A stretch of DNA of 14,819 nucleotides from Acidobacteriota bacterium (GTDB taxonomy: Bacteria; Acidobacteriota; Blastocatellia; Pyrinomonadales; Pyrinomonadaceae), in NCBI GenBank assembly GCA_963169175.1, contig CAUJFK010000208.1:1-14819 (forward strand). The letters are read 5' to 3'. Below the pieces are notes generated by a model. The model worked only from the letters and a program-made list of their open reading frames with translations, made no database searches and was not told the DNA's origin. A program made the position numbers and the translations under genes. Numbering within the stretch: position 1 is the stretch's first letter; every line of letters starts with the position of its first letter. Positions 6,476 to 14,505 of this stretch are shown in pieces.

Positions 6476-7929
6476 CCGGCCGCCTAATCATGGACGCTGT
6501 TGAGTCTCGAATCATTCCGACACGGGGTGAAGAGCGAAATCGGATATGGGATGTGGTTCGCGGGATGACGCTGGGCCAGATCGCGTTCTATGGAACGCTT
6601 TTGACCGTGGCGATCGCCGCGATTCCAAACGGCACCGTAGAAGTTTGGCAAAAGGCTTTAATAGTATCGCTGCTCGCATGTCTGGCTTTCGTTCGGATCG
6701 CTGACGGCTTAAGTCGAGGTGGCTTGAAGATCGCCGAACCTGTCCTGCTGGCACCGCTGGTGGCCGTTCCCGTGTTCGCCGGTATTCAGTTGGCGCCGCT
6801 GCCGATCACTGGGCTGACCATAAGCGTCGATCCGTACGAAACGCGGATCTTTATATTCGTTTTCGGCTCTTTGATAGTTTGTGCGGAAATTTTATTTGCG
6901 TACACAAATAGTATTTCCCGCTTGAAAGTTCTGACGGGCCTGATTTTTACCGTTGCCCTTGGGAGCGCGCTTTTCGGAGCACTCTGGGAGCTACTTGATT
7001 CGAGCGGGCCGAATTTTCTGGCTTTCTATGTGCGGCCGCATCAAGGCTATGCACAGTTCATCAATCGCAACCATTTCGCCGTTATGGCGGAGATGGCCGT
7101 CGGCTTATTGATCGGGCTGCTGCTGCGGGGTGAGTTTAGTGAAAAGATCAGATTTTTGGGTTGGGTGGCGACAGGGTTTCTCATTTACTCACTCGTCGCC
7201 GCAAGTTCGAGGGGAGGCCTTGTAAGCCTTGCGGGAATGGCAGTTTTTGCAGTGTTCCTGCACGTGTTCACAAAGCGGTCAGAGCCAACAGAGGAGGGGC
7301 GACGCAGACGTTCGCTTTTTGGCCGATTCGGCGTTCCTCCAGTATTACGGAAATTGATCGCCGCCACCGTGATCGGCGTTCTCGTGACAGGGTTTGTGGT
7401 CCTAACGATCGCATTTGTCGGCGGTGACCAACTGGTTAGCAGGTTCGAAAAGGTCGAGACCGAAGTTGCGGTACAGGAAACAACGCTGACGAACCGCAAT
7501 ATCATCTGGGCGTCGACGCTCGACCTGATCGCGGAAAGGCCGTTTCTCGGGGCCGGCTTTGGCGCGTATAAGACGGCGATCACCAAATTTGACCGGACCA
7601 ACGGCAATGCGACGCTTGCGCAGGCGCACAATGATTATCTCGAGATATTGGCGAACGGCGGGATTGTTGGAGCAATCCTGTTTGCCGCATTTGCCGGTTT
7701 GGTCCTGTACAGATTCGCTGGGAATCTGGGCCGGGCAGTCGACCGCGAGCGGGCGGCATACACGTTCGGTGCCCTTGTCGGAATATTCGGCGTGATGGTG
7801 CACAATCTTGTCGATTTTGGCCTGCATGTAATGGTAAACGCGCTGGTGTTTATCGCGTTGATTGTGATCGGTGCGGCGCGGATCGGCACAAAGCGAACAG
7901 CTAGTTATATCGAACCCGGGATCGCGTAA
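6472..7929 (+). CDS. O-antigen ligase/polymerase-like membrane protein (Wzy/WaaL type)
   Basis: A 485-residue integral membrane protein with about 11-12 hydrophobic segments and the O-antigen ligase (Wzy_C) domain. Proteins of this family polymerise lipid-linked repeat units or transfer the finished glycan to an acceptor at the outer face of the inner membrane. Supporting motifs are INRNHFA (197-203), ASSRGGL (244-250), and a large polar loop at about 318-395. That loop carries NRNIIW (341-346), FLGAGFGAY (358-366) and AHNDYLEILANGG (385-397), all typical of the family. Ligase and polymerase cannot be told apart from sequence alone. The ATG at 6472 overlaps the transferase stop (ATGA), which indicates translational coupling; an alternative ATG is at 6490. 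It follows the initiating transferase directly, consistent with a compact glycan assembly operon. Confidence 0.9.
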   Translation: MTGRLIMDAVESRIIPTRGEERNRIWDVVRGMTLGQIAFYGTLLTVAIAAIPNGTVEVWQKALIVSLLACLAFVRIADGLSRGGLKIAEPVLLAPLVAVPVFAGIQLAPLPITGLTISVDPYETRIFIFVFGSLIVCAEILFAYTNSISRLKVLTGLIFTVALGSALFGALWELLDSSGPNFLAFYVRPHQGYAQFINRNHFAVMAEMAVGLLIGLLLRGEFSEKIRFLGWVATGFLIYSLVAASSRGGLVSLAGMAVFAVFLHVFTKRSEPTEEGRRRRSLFGRFGVPPVLRKLIAATVIGVLVTGFVVLTIAFVGGDQLVSRFEKVETEVAVQETTLTNRNIIWASTLDLIAERPFLGAGFGAYKTAITKFDRTNGNATLAQAHNDYLEILANGGIVGAILFAAFAGLVLYRFAGNLGRAVDRERAAYTFGALVGIFGVMVHNLVDFGLHVMVNALVFIALIVIGAARIGTKRTASYIEPGIA

Positions 7930-7950
7930 GTAACCCAAGCAGCTTAAGTG

Positions 7951-7956
7951 AGGTGG
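7951..7956 (+). promoter_or_regulatory. Ribosome binding site AGGTGG for the Gly/His-rich protein
   Basis: AGGTGG lies 6 nt upstream of the ATG at 7963. It favours that start over the in-frame GTG at 7948, which would itself overlap the Shine-Dalgarno region. Confidence 0.55.
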
Positions 7957-7962
7957 CTCGTT

Positions 7963-8334
7963 ATGAAATGGTTCTTAGAGATCGTTAAACGAAAGTGGCG
8001 GCTGGCCGTTACTACGGCCTTTGTATTCATGATCTTGATGGTCCCTGGGTCTAAAGGAATTCTCGGCAAGTTCATAACCGTCAATGCGGGCGGTGGCGGC
8101 GGCCACAATGGCGGCGGAGGACATCATGGAGGCGGCGGCCATAACGGTGCTGGGCAGAACAATACCTCCAGCGCAAGCGGGAGTTATTCAAGCTACTCGG
8201 GCCCGCCGCAGCCAAACCCGAATTACAGCCCACAATCGCACGGAAACGGATGTTCGACCGGGCGCCGACATACACGGTCGCATCATAATCATCACAAACC
8301 GCAGCATTCTCATTATCGCCCCAACGGGCATTGA
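7963..8334 (+). CDS. Small Gly/His-rich membrane-anchored or secreted protein
   Basis: A 123-residue protein of no family I recognise. The basic N-terminus (KRKWR, 9-13) precedes one hydrophobic segment (about 14-27) that could be an uncleaved anchor or a signal peptide. Residues 43-64 are almost only Gly, His and Asn, with repeats of the type HNGGGGHHGGGGH. A Ser/Tyr/Pro/Asn-rich stretch follows (68-92), then a very His-rich tail (93-123), with a single Cys at 97. This composition suggests a disordered extracytoplasmic polypeptide able to bind metal ions or charged glycans; that is inference. The start is set by AGGTGG 6 nt upstream. It lies 33 bp after the ligase-like gene and 23 bp before the most likely kinase start, so it is probably co-transcribed with both. 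Low-complexity composition makes homology searches unreliable. Confidence 0.75.
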   Translation: MKWFLEIVKRKWRLAVTTAFVFMILMVPGSKGILGKFITVNAGGGGGHNGGGGHHGGGGHNGAGQNNTSSASGSYSSYSGPPQPNPNYSPQSHGNGCSTGRRHTRSHHNHHKPQHSHYRPNGH

Positions 8335-8357
8335 TAATAGGCCGCCGCTTTTGCATC

Positions 8358-10688
8358 ATGGAACTGCTTTCTCCCGTTTTTTTCTCAGATGACCGCCGAG
8401 AACGATTGCGCTTCGCGACCGACAAACTGGGAATAAAGGTCGGAAAGTTGTACGGCTGGGTTTCCGATAAAGGCCGACAGCTCCGCTCCATTGCGGGTAA
8501 CGACGCGCTGATCCGGACGCTGATCTCGACAGAAAAAGCACCCGCCGAGGGTGCAAGGTTGCGAACCGGACAGCAGCTCAACATCTATCGGCCCGACGGG
8601 ACCAGGTTGCGGCTTCGCGTTTTCGGCGTTCGCAGCGGGGGTTTTTCGAATGCGTACCCGGTTGTTGATCTCGATGAGGTCAAACCGTATTGTCTCAAAG
8701 AAAATCGGGCCCTGCCCGGAGACGAACAGGCCAGAAACCACAAGCTCTCGATCGAGGCCGCTATTCTCCTTCGGCTCGGAGCTCACCCCAATCTTGTAAC
8801 CACCTTTGCCGCGTTTCACCACTGCGGCCGATTTTACCTTCTAACAGAATTCCTCCCCGATGAAAGCCTTGATCTCCGGCTGAAACGGGGACCGATCGGT
8901 CCCGGCGAAGCAGTCATTTTCGCAGCGCAGATATGCCGTGCCTTGAGTTATGCCCGCGACGTTTTGCCTGGTTTTGTTCACGGCGATGTGAAACCGGGAA
9001 ATTGCATGCTGACGCGCGGCGGCGGCCTGAAGTTAGGTGATTTTGGGATGGCTGCCGCCGACGGCCTTGGGAAGTTCGAAAGCGGCATGGTTGCCGATCT
9101 GGATGGCGTCGTGACCGAAGCGACATCGCGTGGTTGGGGCGGAACGGCATCGTACATGGCGCCCGAAATGTTTGATGGCAATTCTCCGGACCGAAGTCGT
9201 GCCGATGTTTATGCTCTTGGAGTAACGCTATTCGAAATGCTGTCCGGTGAGCGGCCTTTCACCCATGCCTCAAAGAACGGTCTGATCGAACTCAACCGGT
9301 CGACGGAACCGCCATGCGAGAAGCTCGATGCACTCGGGTTGCCGCAATCCCTTGTAGAACTGGTCAGACGATGCCTGTCAAAATCGCCTGCGGAACGGCC
9401 GGCGGACTTTCGCGAGATGGAACGCGAACTTCTGCAAATCGCGGATCGATACTTTGGAGCCGGGCTACCCGCAACGGAAAGGGAAACTGAGATCGGGCCT
9501 GATCCTAAGGCCATTGCGATGTCACTTGCGGAGATCGGTTCGTTTACACCGGCGGTCGCGCTGCTTGACACGGCGATCACGTCGTCGGGCCCAACAGAGG
9601 AACTTCTTGCGGCCAAAGCGACGATCCTTGTGATGGCCGGTCGAGTTGACGAAGCCTATGGGTCGAGCACGGCGGCATTGATGCTGCGTGCTGACCTCCT
9701 GAGCGTCCTGCTTGCTCACGGGCGAGTATTGGCTGCCCGCCGCGACCATGATCTTGCGGTCGAATATCTGCGCCGGGCGCTTGTGCTCGGCCCAAATAAC
9801 TGCACCGTCCTTAATTTGCTCGGCGACACCTTCCAGCAGCTTAATGAGCCTGAACAGGCGAAGAAGCATTTTGACCTATCGATCGCGATCGACGCTGAAC
9901 AGCCGGCTGCTTTGAACGGCCTCGCTCGACTTGAGCTAGCGGCGGGCGATCATGACAATGCAATAGCCTTTTCACGGAAGGCCAGGGAAGTGGATGCGGA
10001 AAACGCCTCGGCGTACCTGATCCTCGCGGAGGCATTTGCCCGCAAGGGATCGACGATCGATTCGATCAAGGCATACAAAGATGCCATGGTCCGCAATGCT
10101 GATCCGAGGCGTTCGCGGCGCGGTTATGTCGCCGAATGCCTTGCTTTCAGAGCAGCATCCGGCAAGCCGTGTGACCGCGGCTTTGTCCGGCTTTTGGTTC
10201 GGAGCGCTTGTGTTCTCCAGCAGCCGGTTCTCAACCCCAAGACGGCCGATCGATTTGTGAACGCGTTTATCGCAGCGATCGATTCGGAACGCGATGCGGA
10301 GCTTACATTTTTTTACGATGTTACACTGGCAAAGATCGCCGACGGCCCGGGCGTCACAAACGCCGAGCGCCTTGTGGCCCTTCTCGACTCGGTCAGCAGG
10401 CCGCCGAACAGTTCACATATGCATTACTCGTTTGGCCGCATCTTTTATCACCTCGACGAATTGGATAAATGCGAGGCCGAGTTCAAGGAGACACTCGCGA
10501 CGAACGGGCCGAACGAAAGCTCATATTATTTTCTCGGAGCGTGTGCCGAAATTAAAGATGATGCGGCCGCCGCTCTTGTATTTTACAAGAAGGCGAACGC
10601 TTTGCTCGATTGTGAAGACTCGCGGACGGGAATCCGTCGGATGATGCACGAATTGGAACGGGACGCTAAGCAAAAAGAAACATACTAA
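8358..10688 (+). CDS. Cytosolic Ser/Thr protein kinase with C-terminal TPR repeats
   Basis: A 776-residue Hanks-type protein kinase followed by tetratricopeptide repeats. An unrecognised region of about 80 residues comes first. The kinase domain (about 85-365) has a glycine loop GVRSGGFSNAYPV (90-102), ATP-site Lys114 (CLKE), helix-C Glu133, catalytic loop HGDVKPGN with Asp210 and Asn215, DFG at 228-230, APE at 268-270 and ADVYALG (282-288). All main catalytic residues are present, but HRD is HGD, so it is a non-RD kinase. From about 390, TPR units continue to about 590, with more near 690-765; they probably recognise protein partners. No membrane segment or signal is visible, so it should be cytosolic. 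ATG at 8358 is preferred; a TTG at 8331 would overlap the upstream stop. There is no strong ribosome site. Its place in a polysaccharide operon suggests that it controls synthesis or export, which is inference. Confidence 0.9.
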   Translation: MELLSPVFFSDDRRERLRFATDKLGIKVGKLYGWVSDKGRQLRSIAGNDALIRTLISTEKAPAEGARLRTGQQLNIYRPDGTRLRLRVFGVRSGGFSNAYPVVDLDEVKPYCLKENRALPGDEQARNHKLSIEAAILLRLGAHPNLVTTFAAFHHCGRFYLLTEFLPDESLDLRLKRGPIGPGEAVIFAAQICRALSYARDVLPGFVHGDVKPGNCMLTRGGGLKLGDFGMAAADGLGKFESGMVADLDGVVTEATSRGWGGTASYMAPEMFDGNSPDRSRADVYALGVTLFEMLSGERPFTHASKNGLIELNRSTEPPCEKLDALGLPQSLVELVRRCLSKSPAERPADFREMERELLQIADRYFGAGLPATERETEIGPDPKAIAMSLAEIGSFTPAVALLDTAITSSGPTEELLAAKATILVMAGRVDEAYGSSTAALMLRADLLSVLLAHGRVLAARRDHDLAVEYLRRALVLGPNNCTVLNLLGDTFQQLNEPEQAKKHFDLSIAIDAEQPAALNGLARLELAAGDHDNAIAFSRKAREVDAENASAYLILAEAFARKGSTIDSIKAYKDAMVRNADPRRSRRGYVAECLAFRAASGKPCDRGFVRLLVRSACVLQQPVLNPKTADRFVNAFIAAIDSERDAELTFFYDVTLAKIADGPGVTNAERLVALLDSVSRPPNSSHMHYSFGRIFYHLDELDKCEAEFKETLATNGPNESSYYFLGACAEIKDDAAAALVFYKKANALLDCEDSRTGIRRMMHELERDAKQKETY

Positions 10689-10874
10689 TGGCCTGGAACA
10701 GATAACTCGCAAGTAGTTGTGTGCCAGTCTCGACTTTGCGGCCTTTGTGTCCGCCGTTTGCGGCCTTTGTGTTAACGTTTTTCTTACCACAAAGATCGCT
10801 AAGTTGAAGACACAAAGTGCACAAAGTTACTTGCAGTTCAATGGTCGCAGCCCTCCAGGCCGGTCAGAAAGTTA
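10689..10874. repeat. Gap with large CTTTGTG palindrome
   Basis: The 186-bp gap between the kinase and TPR-protein genes holds an imperfect palindrome. Left arm 10733-10775 pairs with right arm 10784-10827 around the 8-nt loop CGTTTTTC. The arms are built from CTTTGTG/CACAAAG words (for example GGCCTTTGTGTCCGCC and ACACAAAGTGCACAAAG). It resembles the repeat unit at 898-1179 in design but not in word. It may attenuate or end transcription between the two genes, or be a dispersed repeat. No protein-coding frame is apparent. Confidence 0.75.
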
Positions 10875-12143
10875 ATGCCAGGTTGGAATTTACAGCCAAA
10901 ACTTAAAAGTGCAACGCAAGCTGCGGTGTACGCGGGATTTCTCCTGTTTCTGCTTTTTACTTCGTACCACGAAGGGCTTTCCAATTATTATTCTGCTTTG
11001 GCGTTCGACTCCGGATCAGCTGACGACGTGGCCAAAACGATCGCCTACAGCCCAACGAGCACAGTAGCTCATCGAACCGCGGCTGAGGTCGCCATGCGCA
11101 ACAAGGACTATCCATTGGCGGCGGCGGAATTTGAACGTGCGGCGGAGCTAAGCAAGCAGGATTATGTGCTGTGGCTTGGGATAGGTTATGCCCGCCAACA
11201 GATGGGCGAATTTGGAAATGCCGAGACAGCTTACAACCGGGCGATCGAACTTGCGCCCAATTACAGCAGGCCGCGCTATTACCGGGGGATGCTGATGCTT
11301 GACGCTGACCGCGATGAGGAAGCGTTCGCAGACCTGAGCAAGGCGGCTGAGCTTGATCATGCGCTGGAACCGGCGATCCAGCGCCTGGCCAGAAAGACAT
11401 TTAACGATGCAAACGCGATCGAGGCAGCCATGCGTCCGGCGTCTCCCGAAGCAAAGCGTTCCGTAGCGCGGTACTTGATCAAATATCATTACATGACCGA
11501 TTCGGTCCGCGAATACCTGATGAGCGGCGAGCTATCGCCGGTCCAAAAGAACGAATTTGTTAGGTACCTTCTTCACAAGCAGGAGTTTCAGCTCGCCCGC
11601 GATGTCTGGCGTTCGCGGCAAGGGCAGGATGTTGTCCAGACAGGTTTGCCTATTTTTGACAGTGGGTTCGAGATGATCTCTGAAAGTGATCCGAGCGGCC
11701 TTGGATGGCAGATCTATCAGAAAATGTCGGCTATCGCCGTTGCCCGCGACCGTGACAACGTACATTCGGGTGTGAATGCGATCAATGTTCGGTTCGCCGG
11801 CAATGTTGAGATCGCGCGCCCTATTCTGTCTCAATACGTGTACGTTGAACCCGGACGGAAGCACACTCTGTCTTTCTTTGTCATGGTGGGCGACATCGTT
11901 TCCGCCGGTTTGCCAGCGATCGTTGTATCCAACGGAGAGACTGGCGAAAGCCTCGGAATCTCCGAACCGCTTTCCGGTACCGGTGGAAAATGGGAACAGC
12001 GGTCCATCACCTTTACCGCACCTGACCTTTCGGTCGTACTCTTCTCACTACAGCGGCCCTCGTGCGCCGCCTCGCCTTGCCCCATTTTCGGGGACCTCTC
12101 GCTCGACGATATTTCAATAACTGAACGGCCTGATCTGCGATAG
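10875..12143 (+). CDS. Membrane-anchored TPR protein with CBM-like C-terminal domain
   Basis: A 422-residue protein. A hydrophobic segment at about residues 15-31, after a short basic N-terminus, should anchor it in the inner membrane with the rest in the periplasm. Residues from about 60 to 160 are TPR repeats (for example AEFERAAELSKQDYVLWLGIGYA and AYNRAIELAPNYSRPRYYRGM, cited here as the blocks starting near 79 and 118), followed by a helical linker. The last 170 residues or so change character: IFDSGFEM, then LGWQIYQ, then HSGVNAINVRF, PILSQYVYVEPGRKHTLSFF, and a final SLDDISI. This is the pattern of a carbohydrate-binding-module-like beta-sandwich (CBM4/9 type). The assignment rests on pattern, not a search. 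The start ATG at 10875 has only a weak upstream purine stretch. Its position at the end of a polysaccharide locus fits a role in glycan assembly or secretion. Confidence 0.78.
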   Translation: MPGWNLQPKLKSATQAAVYAGFLLFLLFTSYHEGLSNYYSALAFDSGSADDVAKTIAYSPTSTVAHRTAAEVAMRNKDYPLAAAEFERAAELSKQDYVLWLGIGYARQQMGEFGNAETAYNRAIELAPNYSRPRYYRGMLMLDADRDEEAFADLSKAAELDHALEPAIQRLARKTFNDANAIEAAMRPASPEAKRSVARYLIKYHYMTDSVREYLMSGELSPVQKNEFVRYLLHKQEFQLARDVWRSRQGQDVVQTGLPIFDSGFEMISESDPSGLGWQIYQKMSAIAVARDRDNVHSGVNAINVRFAGNVEIARPILSQYVYVEPGRKHTLSFFVMVGDIVSAGLPAIVVSNGETGESLGISEPLSGTGGKWEQRSITFTAPDLSVVLFSLQRPSCAASPCPIFGDLSLDDISITERPDLR

Positions 12144-12181
12144 GGGCATCGTCACCGATCGCTTGACATAGCCGGCGAAGG

Positions 12182-13399
12182 TCATACTTCATTAAAGGCG
12201 CCCGGTGCGGCTTTTTGGGAGTATGCCAAATGGAGTCCTTCACGGCCGAGGCTTTCTTCAAGATACGGGTCATTGCGCGGTATCAGTTTTTCCACGTTCA
12301 GGTTGCGGACAAACACGAACAAGAACAGGCCGATAAACCCTAGCGTCAACGCGACATCCGCAACACCTATCATCGGGCTGCCGAAAAATGCCGGAAAGAT
12401 CATTGCATAAAGATCAAGCCAATGCCCCACAAGGGCAATTCCGCACGCGGTCAGCATCCACGTCGAATTCATTTTTACCTGCCGCGGCAACAGCATTACA
12501 AACGGGATGACCCAATTCAGGAAAAGGTTGACGATAAAGACCGTCATCCAGCCGTTCGTTGATGTGCGTCGATAATAGTAGATCGTCTCTTCAGGCAGAT
12601 TCGCATAGTAGATCAGAAGGTACTGCGAGATCCAGATATAGGCCCAAAAGGTTGCAAATCCCATCACGATCTGGCCAAGCATGTGCATATGCTTGTCGCC
12701 AACTTCGGGCAGAAAGCCGCGTTTCTTGAGCAGTATTACAAGGATCGTTATTGCCGCGGCACTGCTGGTGAGTGTGCCTGCGATCATATAGAAACCGAAG
12801 ATCGTGCTGTAAAACATCGGTTCGAGCGACATTATCCAATCGAACGACGCAAGCGAAAAGGTTATTCCAAAAACAACCAGGAAGATCGATGAGTAGATCT
12901 TTCGCTTTCGGGTGTGTTCGACGTTCCCATCCACGTCCTGTTGGAATGAGGCCCGCTTGATCAGGTATATCAGGCCGCACCATAGAGCAAGGTAAATAAC
13001 CATCCGCGTGAAGAAAAAGGGTGTGCTCAGCCAGGCGTTCTTGAAGCTAAGGTCCACCTCGGGCCCGTGTGCGACAAGCGGCCCGCGTGCCCACTCATAC
13101 AGCGTGCTGCGTCCGAAGAAAACCATAAGCAGGCCGACGGCCCCGACCGGAACATAGCCCATCATTGCTTCGGGCACCCGCCGAAGGACGGTGGACCAAC
13201 CTGCGTTCGATACGGCCTTAAATGCGACAAAAAGAACGGCACCGAGCGCTATGGTCAAAAAGAACAATGAGTTCTGCAGAAAACTGAACCAAAAGCGGTC
13301 GCTCGACATCAAGGTAGCGATGCCTCCGATCACGCCTGCCGCTAACATGCCAACGAGAACATTCCGTTCGAGTCCATTGATGATCACATTCTTCGCCAT
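12182..13399 (-). CDS. actF: Alternative complex III subunit ActF (NrfD-like membrane subunit)
   Basis: A 405-residue membrane subunit of alternative complex III, the quinol:electron-acceptor oxidoreductase that replaces the bc1 complex in several phyla. About ten hydrophobic segments are present. Family landmarks are DWIMSLEPMFYSTIFGFY (about residues 184-201), a long helix block containing GDKHMHMLGQIVMGFATFWAY, WISQYLLIYYANLPEE (cited in the middle of the protein) and GHWLDLYAMIFPAF. It binds no heme. The ATG at 13399 has an AAGGAAAG ribosome site located inside the end of actE, and only 3 nt separate the actE stop from this start. It is the last act gene in this window; no actG or oxidase gene follows, because the next gene is convergent. 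The name comes from order and similarity to known ActF proteins. Confidence 0.93.
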   Translation of the reverse strand: MAKNVIINGLERNVLVGMLAAGVIGGIATLMSSDRFWFSFLQNSLFFLTIALGAVLFVAFKAVSNAGWSTVLRRVPEAMMGYVPVGAVGLLMVFFGRSTLYEWARGPLVAHGPEVDLSFKNAWLSTPFFFTRMVIYLALWCGLIYLIKRASFQQDVDGNVEHTRKRKIYSSIFLVVFGITFSLASFDWIMSLEPMFYSTIFGFYMIAGTLTSSAAAITILVILLKKRGFLPEVGDKHMHMLGQIVMGFATFWAYIWISQYLLIYYANLPEETIYYYRRTSTNGWMTVFIVNLFLNWVIPFVMLLPRQVKMNSTWMLTACGIALVGHWLDLYAMIFPAFFGSPMIGVADVALTLGFIGLFLFVFVRNLNVEKLIPRNDPYLEESLGREGLHLAYSQKAAPGAFNEV

Positions 13400-13402
13400 T
13401 GG

Positions 13403-13963
13403 TCACTTTCCTTGCAGACTGCGAATATAGAGAACTACCTTCCACCGGTCTTCCGCCGAAACCTGGGCGGCGTATGACGCCATATTGTTCCTGCCCATCG
13501 TTATGACATGGAACATTGTGCCGTCCGGCAGTGCCTTGGCCGCATCGGTCAGGTACGAAGGCGGGTTTGGGAATTTTGGAATTACCGGGCCATCGCCCGC
13601 TCCTGTCGTTCCATGACAGACAGCGCAGCTGTTTGTATAAATGTATTGGCCGCGCGCAAGATTCTCCGGCGTTGCCTGAAATGGGTTGACCAGTTCGCTC
13701 CCCGCGCGGATGGCCTCTTCCGGTGTGGCGCCGTAATGAAATGGCGTAAACCCGCGAGGGATCGTTCCCGCTACGGGCGGCTGGAGCGTCATTTTGTTTG
13801 GCAGGACAGGATTTGCTGTTTGCGACAGATAGGCGGGCGAGTATTCCATCTGCGTCGGGAATTCGCGATTCCGCTTTGTTGTGTCGCGGCTAAAGAGAGC
13901 CATTCCGCCGATCACGACGACCGGCAAAAGAATGAACAAGATCGCGGCCATGCTGTTTCTCAT
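13403..13963 (-). CDS. actE: Alternative complex III subunit ActE (monoheme cytochrome c)
   Basis: A 186-residue c-type cytochrome, the monoheme subunit of alternative complex III on the periplasmic side. Residues about 6-23 form a hydrophobic N-terminal anchor or signal. The heme site is CAVCH (Cys113, Cys116, His117) within YIYTNSCAVCHGTTGAGDGP, and Met161 in GRNNMASYAAQ is the likely sixth heme ligand. The SAEDRWKVVLYIRSLQ C-terminus is typical of class I cytochromes. There is no Cys lipobox in the N-terminal segment, unlike some ActE proteins that are lipoproteins. Its ATG overlaps the actD stop as ATGA on the minus strand (13960-13963), so translation is coupled. Confidence 0.95.
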   Translation of the reverse strand: MRNSMAAILFILLPVVVIGGMALFSRDTTKRNREFPTQMEYSPAYLSQTANPVLPNKMTLQPPVAGTIPRGFTPFHYGATPEEAIRAGSELVNPFQATPENLARGQYIYTNSCAVCHGTTGAGDGPVIPKFPNPPSYLTDAAKALPDGTMFHVITMGRNNMASYAAQVSAEDRWKVVLYIRSLQGK

Positions 13964-14505
13964 ACAAACCTGTCCCCTTCCACCACTTTAATGGCGTTAT
14001 ACTTTCTGAACAGACGGTCGGCTTTCTCGTTATCGAACGACGCATCCGCCTGTTTCAGGACCAGAACAAACCGATCGTCCGTAACGCGTTCAAAGATCTC
14101 TTTTTTACTAAATATCCAAAGCCGGTTCAGCATAAAAAGCACGCCGATCGAGATCAGCCCTGAGAACAATACGGTCAGCTCGAACATGACCGGGACAAAG
14201 AGCGGAAAAGAGTTGAACGGTTTGCCCCCGACATTTAGCGGCCAGTCATAGGCGGATGTCCACACTTGCAAAATGATCGCCGAGATCAGCCCCAAAACCC
14301 CCGCGACAAATGCTATCCAACCCAACCGCGAGCGCCCCAGCCCGACCGCCCGGTCCATGCCGTGGACCGGATACGGCGTAAAAACATCCTGTATCTCAAA
14401 GCCGCGCAGCCGGGCCTCGGCCGCTATTGCCATCAGGTCCATTTCGTTGTCGAAAAATGCCGCTGCGTAACGCACGGTCTTTTCACTTGGTTCAGTCGCG
14501 CGCAT
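13960..14505 (-). CDS. actD: Alternative complex III subunit ActD (DUF3341)
   Basis: A 181-residue DUF3341 protein, the ActD subunit of alternative complex III. It has a soluble N-terminal half with the family motif FTPYPVHGMD (42-51), two transmembrane helices (about 61-80 and 107-126), and a short soluble tail. ActD has no cofactor and is thought to help hold the membrane subunits together. Its start at 14505 is fixed by a strong AAAGGAGT ribosome site at 14514-14521, 8 nt upstream. It overlaps the end of actC by 14 bp and the start of actE by 4 bp. Confidence 0.93.
   Translation of the reverse strand: MRATEPSEKTVRYAAAFFDNEMDLMAIAAEARLRGFEIQDVFTPYPVHGMDRAVGLGRSRLGWIAFVAGVLGLISAIILQVWTSAYDWPLNVGGKPFNSFPLFVPVMFELTVLFSGLISIGVLFMLNRLWIFSKKEIFERVTDDRFVLVLKQADASFDNEKADRLFRKYNAIKVVEGDRFV

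Noticed and set aside
12144..12181. A bidirectional terminator between the convergent TPR-CBM and actF genes.
   Set aside because: Only a 4-bp CGAT/ATCG pairing and no T-run are visible, which is too weak to call.
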